Shown here in pieces: positions 46,200 through 57,000 of a stretch of DNA of 64,000 bases. Origin of the DNA: Cyathus striatus (lineage: Eukaryota > Basidiomycota > Agaricomycetes > Agaricales > Nidulariaceae); NCBI GenBank assembly GCA_025738555.1, contig JAOVFP010000018.1, positions 1,488,001-1,552,000 on the forward strand, given 5' to 3'. Within the stretch, counting starts at the first letter, position 1. Each line of letters opens with the position of its first letter. The position numbers and the translations under genes were made by a program. The notes below the pieces were generated by a model. The model searched no databases, had not been told where the DNA came from, and saw only the letters and a list, made by a program, of their open reading frames with translations.

Positions 46200-47863
46200 A
46201 TCAGGAAGGTCATGCGTAGGTGGTGCTTTGGTGTGGGCTCATGTTCACTATGTATTGCTTCCTTGTTCTGTTTCTTTCGCTTGTATTTCATCTACCCTAT
46301 ATCATCGTCTCTATGAATACCTCTCATCTCATGTCTCTACTAATACCCAACTATACACTAATTTCATCTTCGTATATTATATTATGTATATGTAAACTAT
46401 GACTTCAATTTTTTCTATCTCTCTCTCTCCCGTCTTGTCGCGTCTCGTTTATAAATTGTAGCTGACTGATCTTCGGATTTAATCATATACAATATGGAAT
46501 TGTTTCACGCTTGAGGCATGGGACGTCGAGAAAGAAGAGGGCTTATATTGTGCTGCTTTTTCTAATGACATGGATGGTCTCAGAGGGTCTCGATTGGTTG
46601 TTTTGTTACCTCGCTATTATGGAAATGCATATTGAGACTTGCAAACATAGGTATCAGTACGAAAAGGGGCTGGATAAGAAGGAAAAGTATAAATTAATGA
46701 AGGAAGCGGAGGACATGAAGAAGTCTGCAGTTAAGTATGCATTGGCGCATCAGAAGTTATTTTAATTTTGGAGTTATAATGTTCGTGAAGCAGGGGATAT
46801 CTTTTGTCAAATCGTCTATTGACGCGATCAATGACACATAAATATTTAAATGTTCGAATTCTCGAGTGATAAACCGAACTTTCAACTACATAAGTTACAA
46901 GCCGAAAAGAAGTCCGAATCTGTCCGATTAAGTACGAAGGTTTAAACCAAGTTCAAACAATGACGAATGTTGTTGAATACGGAGGCTGTTGCAAAGCAAG
47001 TTTAAACCCCGCCTGTTGAACACACTCAGAGTCACAGACATGTCTTGGACGTGTCACGCAATTTGAACTTGTTACTTCACCGTCAACTTCAGTGCACCCA
47101 TCCACTCAGAAATATCCTGGTCTTATTACTGTACAAGAGTTCAAACATACAGCCTTCACTGCCATTCAGGCCCGTGCTCATCAAATTTGGATTTAACTCA
47201 AATCTACTTCCACTGCTTCCTCCCCTATGGCGGCTTAACCCAACCTTAAAGCAAGCAATCAGGAGCGGAACCCAGTATGGATCTATGCTAAACCGGTGAC
47301 AACTGTATGGAAACACGAGTAGCAGGGGGGAGCTACGCAGTTTCTTCTGTGGGAAAGCAGTGAGGGATCTAAGTGACTGGAGTAACGTAGCCGTGAGGCA
47401 TGCATCCAAGTGAGTGACTTGACCTGGGTTAACGATACGACATTGACCATTAACCGCTAAGCTGAGAAGCTCTAGGCACTACTAATCTTACGCTGGCGTG
47501 AGGTATAACCTAGTTGCTTTCATACAGACCCTCCATGGTCGGTCCAGGCGCATATATCTTGCTCTTGGTTCTCGGGTTCTTTACCCTGTCGAATATTGCT
47601 TGTGCGTCCACACAACGTCCACGGGTAGCTTTGAGTTCTTAACGTTAACCATCATTGTGTATAGTGGCTGTTAGCTATCCAGTCTTCCACATCGTCCTGC
47701 TTGAGAGGGCTTTCTTCAAGAGGGAATGATACTTGGATTATGCGATGAACAGATCATACCCCCATGTCGCCTCCATCGAGTATCGTGGTTCATTAGTTAG
47801 GACTCTACTGAAAGTACTATGCCAGTGGCGGAACCAGTGAGTACCATCCGTTTATTTGATCAA
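46200..47863. other. No gene confidently recognised
   Basis: An 84-codon frame near 46511-46765 has a hydrophobic N-terminal part and a Lys/Glu-rich helical C-terminus but starts at a TTG. I do not call it a gene. The rest is non-coding by eye. Confidence 0.35.
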
Positions 47864-47964
47864 GGCGCTATAGCCAAGTGGTTACGGCGACAGATTAGAA
47901 CTTTGTTCGTCATTGAACTATCTGTTCCGCTTTGAGGGCGCAAGTTCAAATCTTGCTGGCGTCG
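47864..47964 (+). tRNA. tRNA-Ser(AGA) with 19-nt intron
   Basis: The acceptor stem GGCGCTA pairs with TGGCGTC (two wobble pairs), discriminator G, as usual for Ser. D-arm GCC..AAGTGGTTAC..GGC. Anticodon stem ACAGA/TCTGT with loop TTAGAA-A, anticodon AGA at 47897-47899. A 19-nt intron (47901-47919) begins after position 37, the canonical site. A long variable arm (type II) and T-arm GCAAG-TTCAAAT-CTTGC follow. A T-rich stretch downstream (TTTCTTTTTG) would end Pol III transcription. It decodes UCU, and UCC by wobble after A34 modification. Confidence 0.9.
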
Positions 47965-48634
47965 GTTTCTTTTTGATTTTTTACAAGGGTGAATGCGGAA
48001 TTCTTGTTGGGTGCGCGACGCTGGCGGCTGCGCGTAAGCGTTCCCTCGACTCCCAGACTCCAGTGTAAAGCCGCTCCTATTTGTCCTCCCCACACTTGTT
48101 GGTAGACTACTACGTGGTCTTACAACTCTTGACACCTCCCCCACATTGACTCTCAGTATATTTTTTCTCGTTTCTTTTTGTCTTATGTATGTTTCCTCCC
48201 ATTGCTATTGATGGATTTTTGTGTCTCGTTATTTATAGTTTACACATCTCCTTTCTGCTACGATGTTTACTTTCAGTCATGTCATTTTTAGCCTCAACTA
48301 TGAAATTTCGTTATCCTCGGATTTTTTTTGTCCTCTCTGAGATGAAGGACTCTGCCAAAGCCTATGAGCACTTTTTATCCTCTGTAACGATAAAAGTGCT
48401 GGTCTAAGCCCTTGGAAACTCATAAGCCTATATATAGAGGAGGATAGCCATATATTCAGTAGTAATAATACGATAGCACATGATTGTGTATCTATTCTTG
48501 CTATACTACTTATATATAAAAAGACAGAGGTAAGAGCGAAACATAATACAGGCCATGTGCCCATTTGTGTTTCATAAATTACTACTGTGTGAGGTTTACT
48601 CGCTGGCTGTAACGGCTGCTGCCGTACGAGTGTT
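47965..48634. other. No gene recognised
   Basis: Between the tRNA and the MULE-like element. Only short open frames. Confidence 0.4.
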
Positions 48635-48643
48635 CGTGATGTC

Positions 48644-49582
48644 TAGTCTCGGCTACCCATCCGTTAACGCATGTCCAAATTAGGATTTGCATACGTTAAC
48701 GTCTGGGAAATTACGGACAGGTTTAGGAGGGGTATGCGTTCGGTGTCCTCGGGCTTCTCAGTTCCTCATCCGCTGGCATTTTTGATGGGTTTTTATATTA
48801 GTAATCATATTAGTCAGCGTCACGATGTAATTTGATACATATGTAAAATACATATTCATGCCTTTCATTGGCGGAATTTTTCATTGGTCTTTTCAGATCA
48901 GAGAATGTAGCTCTAAAGGCATCAACTGGAATGTTTTATGCTGAATATTCACATATCAAAATGATGGAAAACTGGTGGAATCATCAAGGTGGATTGAGAG
49001 ATGATACAATAATAGAATGGATTATGGAGAAGGCAGCTATTATATGTGCTCATTAAAGCAGCCATATCACCAGGGGATCATCTACTGAACCACATGCTTG
49101 AAAAGCTGAGGAGCTTCATCTTCCTATTGCTAAAATCAATATTGCAAGTGTGAATCAATTTCAAATAAAACAGCTTGGAGCCTTGTATGAAGTTACTCCA
49201 CATTTTCAAAAATTTGTTAAGGCTTTCATTACACTTACAGACAATGATTCTAGAAGGAATAGAGATTTTGTATGTGTTATTTCTACCTCAGAGACAAATG
49301 CAATTGAAATCAATCAAACTAATCATGCACATGCATGCAAATGCACGCGCGATACGATCAAAATTAATGTGATTAAGGCGATTAACTACATCAAATTACA
49401 TCGTGACGCTGACTAATATGATTACTAATATAAAAACCCATCAAAAATGCCAGTGGATGAGGAACTGAGAAGCCCGAGGACACCGAACGCATACCCCTCC
49501 TAAACCTGTCCGTAATTTCCCAGACGTTAACATATGCAAATCCTAATTTGGACATGCATTAACGGATGGGTAGCTGAGACTA
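48644..49582. mobile_element. MULE-like element, 939 bp, ~190-bp TIRs
   Basis: Inverted repeats of about 190 bp start TAGTCTCGGCTACCCATCCG on the left and TAGTCTCAGCTACCCATCCG on the right, and extend to CACGATGTAATTTGAT with only a few differences. Flanks CGTGATGTC (48635-48643) and CATGATGTC (49583-49591) form a 9-bp duplication with one mismatch. Long TIRs with a 9-bp duplication are the Mutator pattern. The ~560-bp interior has two short frames (48868-49056, 49150-49416) of unknown origin, possibly captured sequence; no transposase. Confidence 0.8.
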
Positions 49583-49726
49583 CATGATGTCTTGGTAATG
49601 TCAGTACGTTCCCTATCAGTAAATCTAAAATAATACGAACATTTTTGGTGCATAAATTCTCAATATCTCAAGGAGTTGAATATGAAACCAGACTAGACCT
49701 GGTCTAAGATGATAAATCGGCGTCCA

Positions 49727-51044
49727 TCAAGAATTCTCCTGCGATACTATTGAATGAAAACTCACTTCGGGATGTACCTTATTACTCATCTCAACTGCGG
49801 CTTGCTGTATGTGCAAAGCAGTTTGTTGGATTTCAGTTGAAGTTTGTTGGATTTTGATGGCAGTTTGTTGGAGTATAGTCATCCTTTGTTGAATTTCGAC
49901 TACTCTAGCTGTCACGACTGTGCCCCTAGCCTGACTTGGTGGCGGAGTACGAGGGGGTGACTGCGGAGAAGCGAGGGTGAGTACGAGACGAAAGTGGAGA
50001 ACGAGAACTCAGGGGGTAGGACTTTGGCTTCAGCTTATGTGCTGCGCCCCTGGGATTCCTGGTCCTGTATTTCGGAGTAAGGGCAAGCCCTTCGGAGAAG
50101 ACAAGAGACAAGAAGACAAGAGGTGTAACTCAAGTCAGACGAAAGGGTGAGGACGTAGTTCAATACGAAACTAAAGTCTAAGTACAAATCGAGTACTACT
50201 TAAATACTAGAGATTCGGAGTAAGTAACGGCCGCTGGCCAAGGCCAGTGGAGAAGTACAGTCAGGGTAGGCATACGTAGAATGAAGACTATAACTAATTA
50301 AACATAATAAAACACATCGGAGAAGTGAGCACATATGGCAGTGTAAAGTAAAACAGATAGTGGCGCACTTAAGAATGATAAGTGACTCACTATGATATGT
50401 ATACTACAATACTGAGGGGATAGCTCAGTAGAACGGAAGAAAGGAAACAAGAGTAATCTATGTACAGTAATCAATAAGTAATATTAAGAGCGTAATCAAG
50501 TCCGGAGTAAATATAGGTGAAGGCAGAGTAAGAGCATAGGAGTCCGGAGGTAGGCGATACAGGATATGACACTAGTGGCGGTAAAAACCTCCAGCATTAG
50601 CTGAAGTCAGTTCTGTGCACTCGCTATGTTTTCCTTATCACTATTTGCAGCCAATACTACCATAATCCTATTCCGTTTCTGGAATTTTACTATCATGGAG
50701 TGTATATCATCTAAAACTCTGAACCACAATGCATGACATAGTAAGTAGCTAATTTTTGTACATAAATACGCTGTAATATACTCTTGAAGCTCTGAAATAT
50801 CTTCGTCTAACTGAGAATCTGAAGCCATACATCGAGCTTGATTGATGACCATCTCCGTTACTTTATGACACAACTTTGCAAGCTCCATCACTGCGTCTTT
50901 ATTTCTGAGCACCGTCTGTAAGTTGAATTTAGTATCCTCGACATTCACATGCAAGACTAATTAGTTTACCAATGTTATCTCAAGTATTTTCACAGTCATA
51001 GATGAAACTGTGGTAACAGGATGGGGAAACGATGGAATTGCACC
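49727..51044 (-). pseudogene. Helical-bundle gene, remainder of the split copy
   Basis: Minus strand: end of exon 1 51044..50970 (GAIPSFPHPVTTVSSMTVKI), exon 2 50915..50782 (TVLRNKDAVMELAKLCHKVT), exon 3 from 50718 (VLDDIHSMIVKFQKRNRIMV). Splice sites are at the same places as in the 42-kb paralogue. Exon 3 has TGA after SAQN where the paralogues have Arg. A 662-bp solo LTR (49910-50571) then splits VFTAT from RVVEIQQ. Coil repeats (QQTAIKIQQTSTEIQQTALH) continue to a donor at about 49778. The 5' end of exon 1 is at 16475-16552, now ~34 kb away. No function remains. Confidence 0.82.
49910..50571 (-). mobile_element. Solo LTR, 662 bp, inside the helical-bundle pseudogene
   Basis: On the minus strand it begins TGTCATATCCTG and ends CAGTCGTGACA (TG...CA), flanked by CTAGC (49905-49909) and CTAGT (50572-50576): a 5-bp duplication with one change. 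The start resembles the gypsy LTR here (TGTTATATCC), but the bodies differ, so it is a different family. Formed by LTR-LTR recombination after insertion into exon 3. Confidence 0.8.
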
Positions 51045-51529
51045 GATAAGATGGGCACATAGAAAATTCCAGGCACACACAAAAGTGAGCGTGATTGAGT
51101 GTGTCATGCTCAAGGTATTTATTTTAGCTCTAAATGGCCCATTTGTGGGTCAAAAAGAGTGTAAATCAAATGTACATACTAGTGTTGTATGGCTGTGTCA
51201 TATTGTGAATGTGAGTGATGTTTCTAATCAAGATATGAAGTCAAATCTTGAAGAATAATATTTATACTTTACGCTCAAACATGTGCGTGCACACACACAT
51301 CACACTCAAGATTTTACTTCACACTCAGGGTCAACATCTCACACACAGGGTCCATACATTCATGCACAGGGTCTGAGTTTTCATGCTCAAGGTCATCAAC
51401 TCACACTCAAGGTCTGTCAACTCATGCTCAAAGTTTTTACTTCATGCTCACAAAAAAATTATATGTTACATTTATATTTTGGCTTCACTTACATGTGGGA
51501 GGAAAAGTAAGTTGCAAGTGTAATATATG

Positions 51530-51945
51530 TGAGCATGAATAGGAATACCAATCACACTCATGCTCAAGTTAAAGGACATTGGGTGTGAGTGTAATATTTG
51601 TGAGCATGAATAGGAATACCAGTTATGCTCATGCTCAAGTTAAAGAACATTGAGCATGAGTGTAATATTTGTGAGCGTGAATAGGTATACCACACTCACA
51701 CTCAAGTTAAAGAACATTGAGTGTGAGTGTAATACTTGTGAGCATGAATAGGAATACCAATTATGCTCACACTCAAGTTAAAGGACATTGAGCATGAGTG
51801 TAATACTTGTGAGCATGAATAGGAATACCAATAATGCTCATGCTCAAGTTAAAGGACATTGAGTGTGAGTGTAATACTTGTGAGCATGAATAGAAATACC
51901 ACACTCATGCTCAAGTTAAAAGACATTGAGTGTGAGTGTAATACC
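51530..51945 (+). repeat. 71-bp tandem repeat array, about six units
   Basis: TGAGCATGAATAGGAATACC recurs at about 51530, 51601, 51672, 51739, 51810 and 51881, spaced 71, 71, 67, 71, 71 bp. Each unit contains an inverted pair around GTTAAAGGACA: CACTCA(TG or CA)CTCAA on the left and TTGAG(CA or TG)TGAGTG on the right. Units differ mainly by CA/TG exchange at the same spots. Confidence 0.9.
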
Positions 51946-53964
51946 ATGAGAAAATACCTCATTGGCACAATTAGTGGAATTAGCAAAATATTAGCCAATA
52001 TAAGCAAAATATAAGCCACAATAAGCTCCATAAGGAGAATTAGCTAAATAAACTTACCCCCTCCCTTATTGGATACATAATAAGGTAGTATTAGTTCAGT
52101 TAAGGTGATATTAGGTTGAGATATGTAGAACATAGATACTTATTATACCACCTTAGTTCTGATTTGGCTACTTATTTTCATGCATTAGAATGCTTTAGGT
52201 ACACTCATTCACTAATAAAGTGGAATTAATTAATCCAGGTCATACATGCAACTACATAACAACTAGCATGAACAATACCACAACAGTACCTAATATCCTA
52301 CTACATGCAACTCACCTAACCTTCCCCAGTGGAAATAGAAATTCAGCCAGTGTTCATCAACAGACCTTCATAATTCCACATTCAACAGGGAGCCCTGCAT
52401 CGTCGTCAAGAAGCAAGGGAGGAGGGAGGAGGGAGAGGGACTGGCTGACATGGCCTCAACAACATTCTTACCAGCAACAGTGACATCGTTGAGTGCAGGG
52501 GATGAGGAGGGAGGGATGAGGGAGCTGGATAACATAGCCTCGACACTGTTCTTACCTGCGGCGTCATTTTTTTCATGTCGCAAAGGAGGAGGGGGGCTTG
52601 GTGATATGGTGAAGAGGGGTGGTTGTGAGCGAGATGGCATAGTAAAGAACAGTGGCTATATGAGTGATGTCACTACCTATGATACATAAATGACAGTGGG
52701 GATGTGAGACAGAAGGAAACGTCGAGGGGAGTGGATATATTTGACTTACATGACAATATGTGCCTTGAGGGCCATGTAACATGGCGTTGAGAGAGATAGG
52801 CATTGAGAGGAATCAGCATTGATGATGTGGGTAGTGAGTGAAACACAAGTCTGCTAGTGGTGAACAACAGCTGAGTAGCAGTATAAGTTCCTCTTGTGTG
52901 CATAATGATATGGAAGGCCTGAGAGAGGGGGAGTAGCAGTGAGAGGAGCAAGGCATAGGGGAAGGGAGGTAGTGAATTAATGAACTAACAAGGAGGAAGA
53001 GTGGAAGGGAGAGGAAGTAAAACAGAAGACGAGCCATGGTGAATGGTGAAAGTGTACAAAAGACCAGGTCGAGACAGAGAAGGGGAATAAGAGGGAGGGA
53101 AAGCGAGGAAGATATGACATACCCTTGCACAGAAAACCCCACCCCGATGTTCACTCGTTTGCGATGTGTTGACATGCCACTTCTGCACACAAAATCCAAT
53201 GACTTCAAGAGAGCATTATCATGCTGTTCTCTGTAGCTATGTAACTGTAAGGGTGAATTATACAAGGTTGTTAGAAGAGAATAGAAGACAAGCTGGACTG
53301 TGATAACATACAGGCAGAGCGCAACAGATACAGTAAGTAAGTAGGTGGATGGTGGGGATAGCTGGTTGAAGCAAAGTTGAAGTTCAGACTCCGAAGTGCT
53401 GACGTGTTGCAAATGTGTTGGCATGTTGATGTGGAAAGTCACATGATCGGTCCGGAGTGCCCTGGGCAGGGTTTAAAATGACTTCAGCCATTACAGTGCT
53501 GTTAGTAGTGATACGAAGTCCTGACTTTTTGTTGGCTTGTCATTTCTTGCAATATTCAATTGATACTCAGCCTAGTACACACTTCATGCACTTATCCACT
53601 CTTCCTGTAATTACATTAAACATGAAACAAGTCATTTCCACAGGAGCTAAGTGCTTGAAACAGGCATGAAAACATACACCAATACAATAATGTGCAAATC
53701 TATGTGAGTATTAATACAATTTGACCAGTTTTTAGTATGTCTTTTATGTATTCTGTCCTAACCAGAAATAAAAATGTTGAATAAGGTCAAACATAAGTGA
53801 AGTTTAATGATTTTAAGGTAATGCCTTTTACTTATTCTATCCTAACCAGAAATAAAAGGCTCAAATAAGGCTCAAATAAGTGAATTTTAGTGATTTTAAG
53901 ATATTGGTATTGCTAATAATGCTTATTATCCTAAATAGGCCAATGAGGTTTTTCCTGATGTACT

Positions 53965-54091
53965 TGTGAGCGTGAATAGGAATACCACACTCATGCTCAA
54001 GTTAAAAGACATTGAGCATGAGTGTAATACTTGTGAGTGTTAATAGGAATACCACACTCATGCTCAAGCTAAAAGACATTGAGCATGAGTG
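53965..54091 (+). repeat. 71-bp repeat array, two further units
   Basis: Same unit as 51530-51945. It ends ..GAGCATGAGTG exactly at the TA where the Ulp1-DDE element sits. The other half of the unit (TAATACTTGTGAG) is the complement of 17590-17578. Confidence 0.88.
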
Positions 54092-54093
54092 TA

Positions 54094-57000
54094 CTGGATC
54101 ATTTCGACCAATCGTTCGGCCATTTTGAGCATGACAGAAAATTTGACTTAATTGTTCAGTTCAAGGCCTGTTTTAGTGTGTGACATGGTTAAAATTTGTT
54201 CATGCCCATGATGGCCTTGCAAGACAGATTTTTAGGACAGGCAAGAGCTGTATTACTGCATTTGTATAACAATCATATTAATTAGAACAATGGTCTTATC
54301 TATTAAGCGCTATCATTGTGTTTGAAGTACAATAGGCTATAATTTGGTATAAATTAACTGGCATTCTTCATATATGTATCTCATTCACAGTGTTCAAGGT
54401 CTGTACATTAACTTGTGGCTATTCAGACAATAAAGAATCTAACATCAATTTGACTAGGCAGTTAGAACGAAATATGGCCTCAAAACCCTCTCACGTCGAA
54501 ATTCCTCCAATCATATCTCCAACACTATTGCCTACTGCAAGAATAACAGTACAGCAGCTGCTCGAGTTTCCATTCCCAGCTCAGGATATGAATACAAATC
54601 TTCAGAAGAAACCACCTGAGGAGTTTATTTGTATAGATCCCCCAATTCTGGATGATTTGGTGGATATTAGTTCAATAAAGGCATATCCATTACCCTCGAG
54701 TGATGTTATTCACAGCTTGATGAAATTGGTATCGCCATCAGTTCGATATGCCAACCACCCAGACTCTGCAATCGCTGCAATTTGCTATCCACGTTGGATC
54801 CTTTCGTACTGGGGCAAAGCTTCGCATATTTTGATCTTGAAGAGAAAATGGGCGAGAGCTGAAGCATTTCTTTTGAAAAATAGAGGTCCTCGAGGATCAG
54901 ACAACTATAACATTTGCAATACAGCATTGCATATGTTGGGCAATATAACTTGGAGTGGAAGTATTAGTGGATTTATGAATAGTCCCATTGACTCTTTAAC
55001 AACTTACCTATCACAGACGTGGTTTTATAGCAGCCATATATCCCAACAGCTTGAGCTCCTGAGAGTTGATATTTCTCGATCTGCTCTTGGTACATCATAT
55101 GAAATCATTGAAGACTTTGTGTTTGTCCTGCTAGTACAGTTTTACCGAAATTGAAACACTGGATCATACTCAGCTCAAGAAAGGAGTTGCTGATATCAAT
55201 GGACAATTGGATCTGAATTGGCTTCTGGATTGTGCAAAATGGCCTGTGGTATAGCTAATGTTGATAACCAACATTGGGTCGCCATCGCAATTGATGGTAC
55301 ACATAAGGCTATATTCTATGGTGATTCACTTGGTAGCTGTGATCATGAATTAGTCGATGCGCTAAAGTGGTGGATGAAAATACACACCAATACTACATTT
55401 GACTTCTTCAAGATGCCCATAACTCAACAGAATGATGATTTTTCCTGCGGAGTCTTTGCACTCAATGCTGCTTGTGCTTTTGTACTACCAGATGTTAACC
55501 TTCTCCAAAGGAGTGAGGCTATTACAGAACGAATACGAATGTTTATACAGATGGTGAAATGACACATGGACAATGTGAGTAGAATTTATTCTGTTTAAAT
55601 TCGATTCTCATCATATATATTAGTGGCAAGAAGAAACAGACAAAGAAATGGATGTGCACTGGTTATCCGCAGAGAAACTATCACCCAAACCAACCTTGGT
55701 TGCAGATCTTGCCAACTCAGATTTGCTGTTGCCATTGTTAGGTGTGTCATCGAGTCCAGGTCCATCAAGTCCAAGGCTGGCATCAAGCCCAAGTCCCAGT
55801 GTACCACTACTGGAATGTTTCGTCCCATCAATATTAGGTAAACGCAAGCAGGAGGAAAGCAGTTTTGGGTCAAGTGATATACGCAAATACTTTATTCAGA
55901 ACCCAAGTGAAGACAGAATCAAGGCTGATCTCAAGTGAATGTGAGAAGAATCATCTGCAAATAACTTGAAGTGGAAAGCCCAGAAAGAAGCTGCAAAAAT
56001 CATCTCTCCAGCACAAACGTGAGCTAGGAGCAGAGAGAAAATGACATGAATGTTTGCAAAAGCTTGAGGATGAGATTAGATCTGGTAAAAGAAATATTTT
56101 GGGACATGTAGTACCTGTGAGTCAATATTGCATATGTATCAAAAGGATTGGATTGGCTAACCTCAACTCTAAGAAACACAATGTGTTGCTATCCCAACCT
56201 AGTTTCGAGACGAGTGTCAATATTGCTGAAGCATCGAGACCTTTAAGAGCATTTAAAGAAGATTTTCACAGTGAAACCAAAAAAACTGTTGGTTGACCTA
56301 GAAAATTTGAATATGCATATAAAGTAGCGAAATATACAAACTGGATGAATCCATTAGTTTGGATTCACATTGAAGAAGCTGCTAGAAAGGTTGGATATGC
56401 AATGAGCCCAGCAGCTATTGTAAAGGAACTCCAGAAAACACATGTTGCACTCTTCAACAAACTTACAACCCAAGTTGTTGGATGGTGGATAGAACGTGGA
56501 GGTGACAGGGCTCGATGGAATGATGACACCCTATTATGAGTTGCTAAAGGTAACAAGCCAGGTGGCTTGACAACACGAGTAGGAGTTCTGGTATGTGTTT
56601 CAATACTTTCCAAGTTGTACTTAATGCTAAACCTAACTGTATAGGTTCAATATCCTGAGGCTACACTGGAAATATTGAGGTACCTGAGTGATCTGCGACA
56701 ATCATCTATTCCACTCACATTGTTATCAATTCGGAGCATTGTTATTGCTCAGCTCAACCACTTGGCTCCAAAAATTTTCAAGACTCCTTCTCAAGATGGC
56801 TCGCTATTTACTTGCTCAGAAAGTTTCATTTTGAAGTTTCTTCATCGGTCTCTAGGATGGTCTCTCCGACGATCAACTCGAGCTGGGAGAAAAATACCAA
56901 AAAATGTGGATGAAATTTTGCTAAAAGCATTTTTGCGTATTGCCCACACCATTAAAGATTATGATATAACATCTCCTGCACTCATAGTTAATGGAGATCA

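Larger units (their letters stand above)
51053..54091. mobile_element. Repeat-rich 8-bp-TSD element, right half
   Basis: Starts GGGCACATAGAAAATTCCAG, matching inverted the end at 16553, beside GATAAGAT (51045-51052), the complement of ATCTTATC. Going in there are CACTCAGGGTC/CTCAAGGTC short repeats (51270-51450), the 71-bp array (51530-51945), about 2 kb of non-coding sequence (51950-53950) with no recognisable transposase, and two more array units ending at the transposon at 54094. With 16553-17588 this makes an element of about 4.1 kb before the transposon entered it. Confidence 0.8.

Noticed and set aside
51530..51945. CRISPR-like regular repeats
   Set aside because: Units are tandem, 67-71 bp with no unique spacers, inside a eukaryotic transposable element; there are no cas genes.
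52813..53442. A 209-codon minus-strand frame in the repeat-rich element as its transposase
   Set aside because: It is Leu/Ser-rich with no zinc finger, catalytic Asp/Glu pattern or other transposase feature; likely a by-product of purine-rich sequence on the other strand.
55152..56539. TGA recoding (reassigned codon or programmed readthrough) in the transposase
   Set aside because: Host genes here (MIOX, the gene at 10468) end or read normally, other broken frames in the window also show TGA, and CpG decay explains the pattern. Kept only as an alternative.
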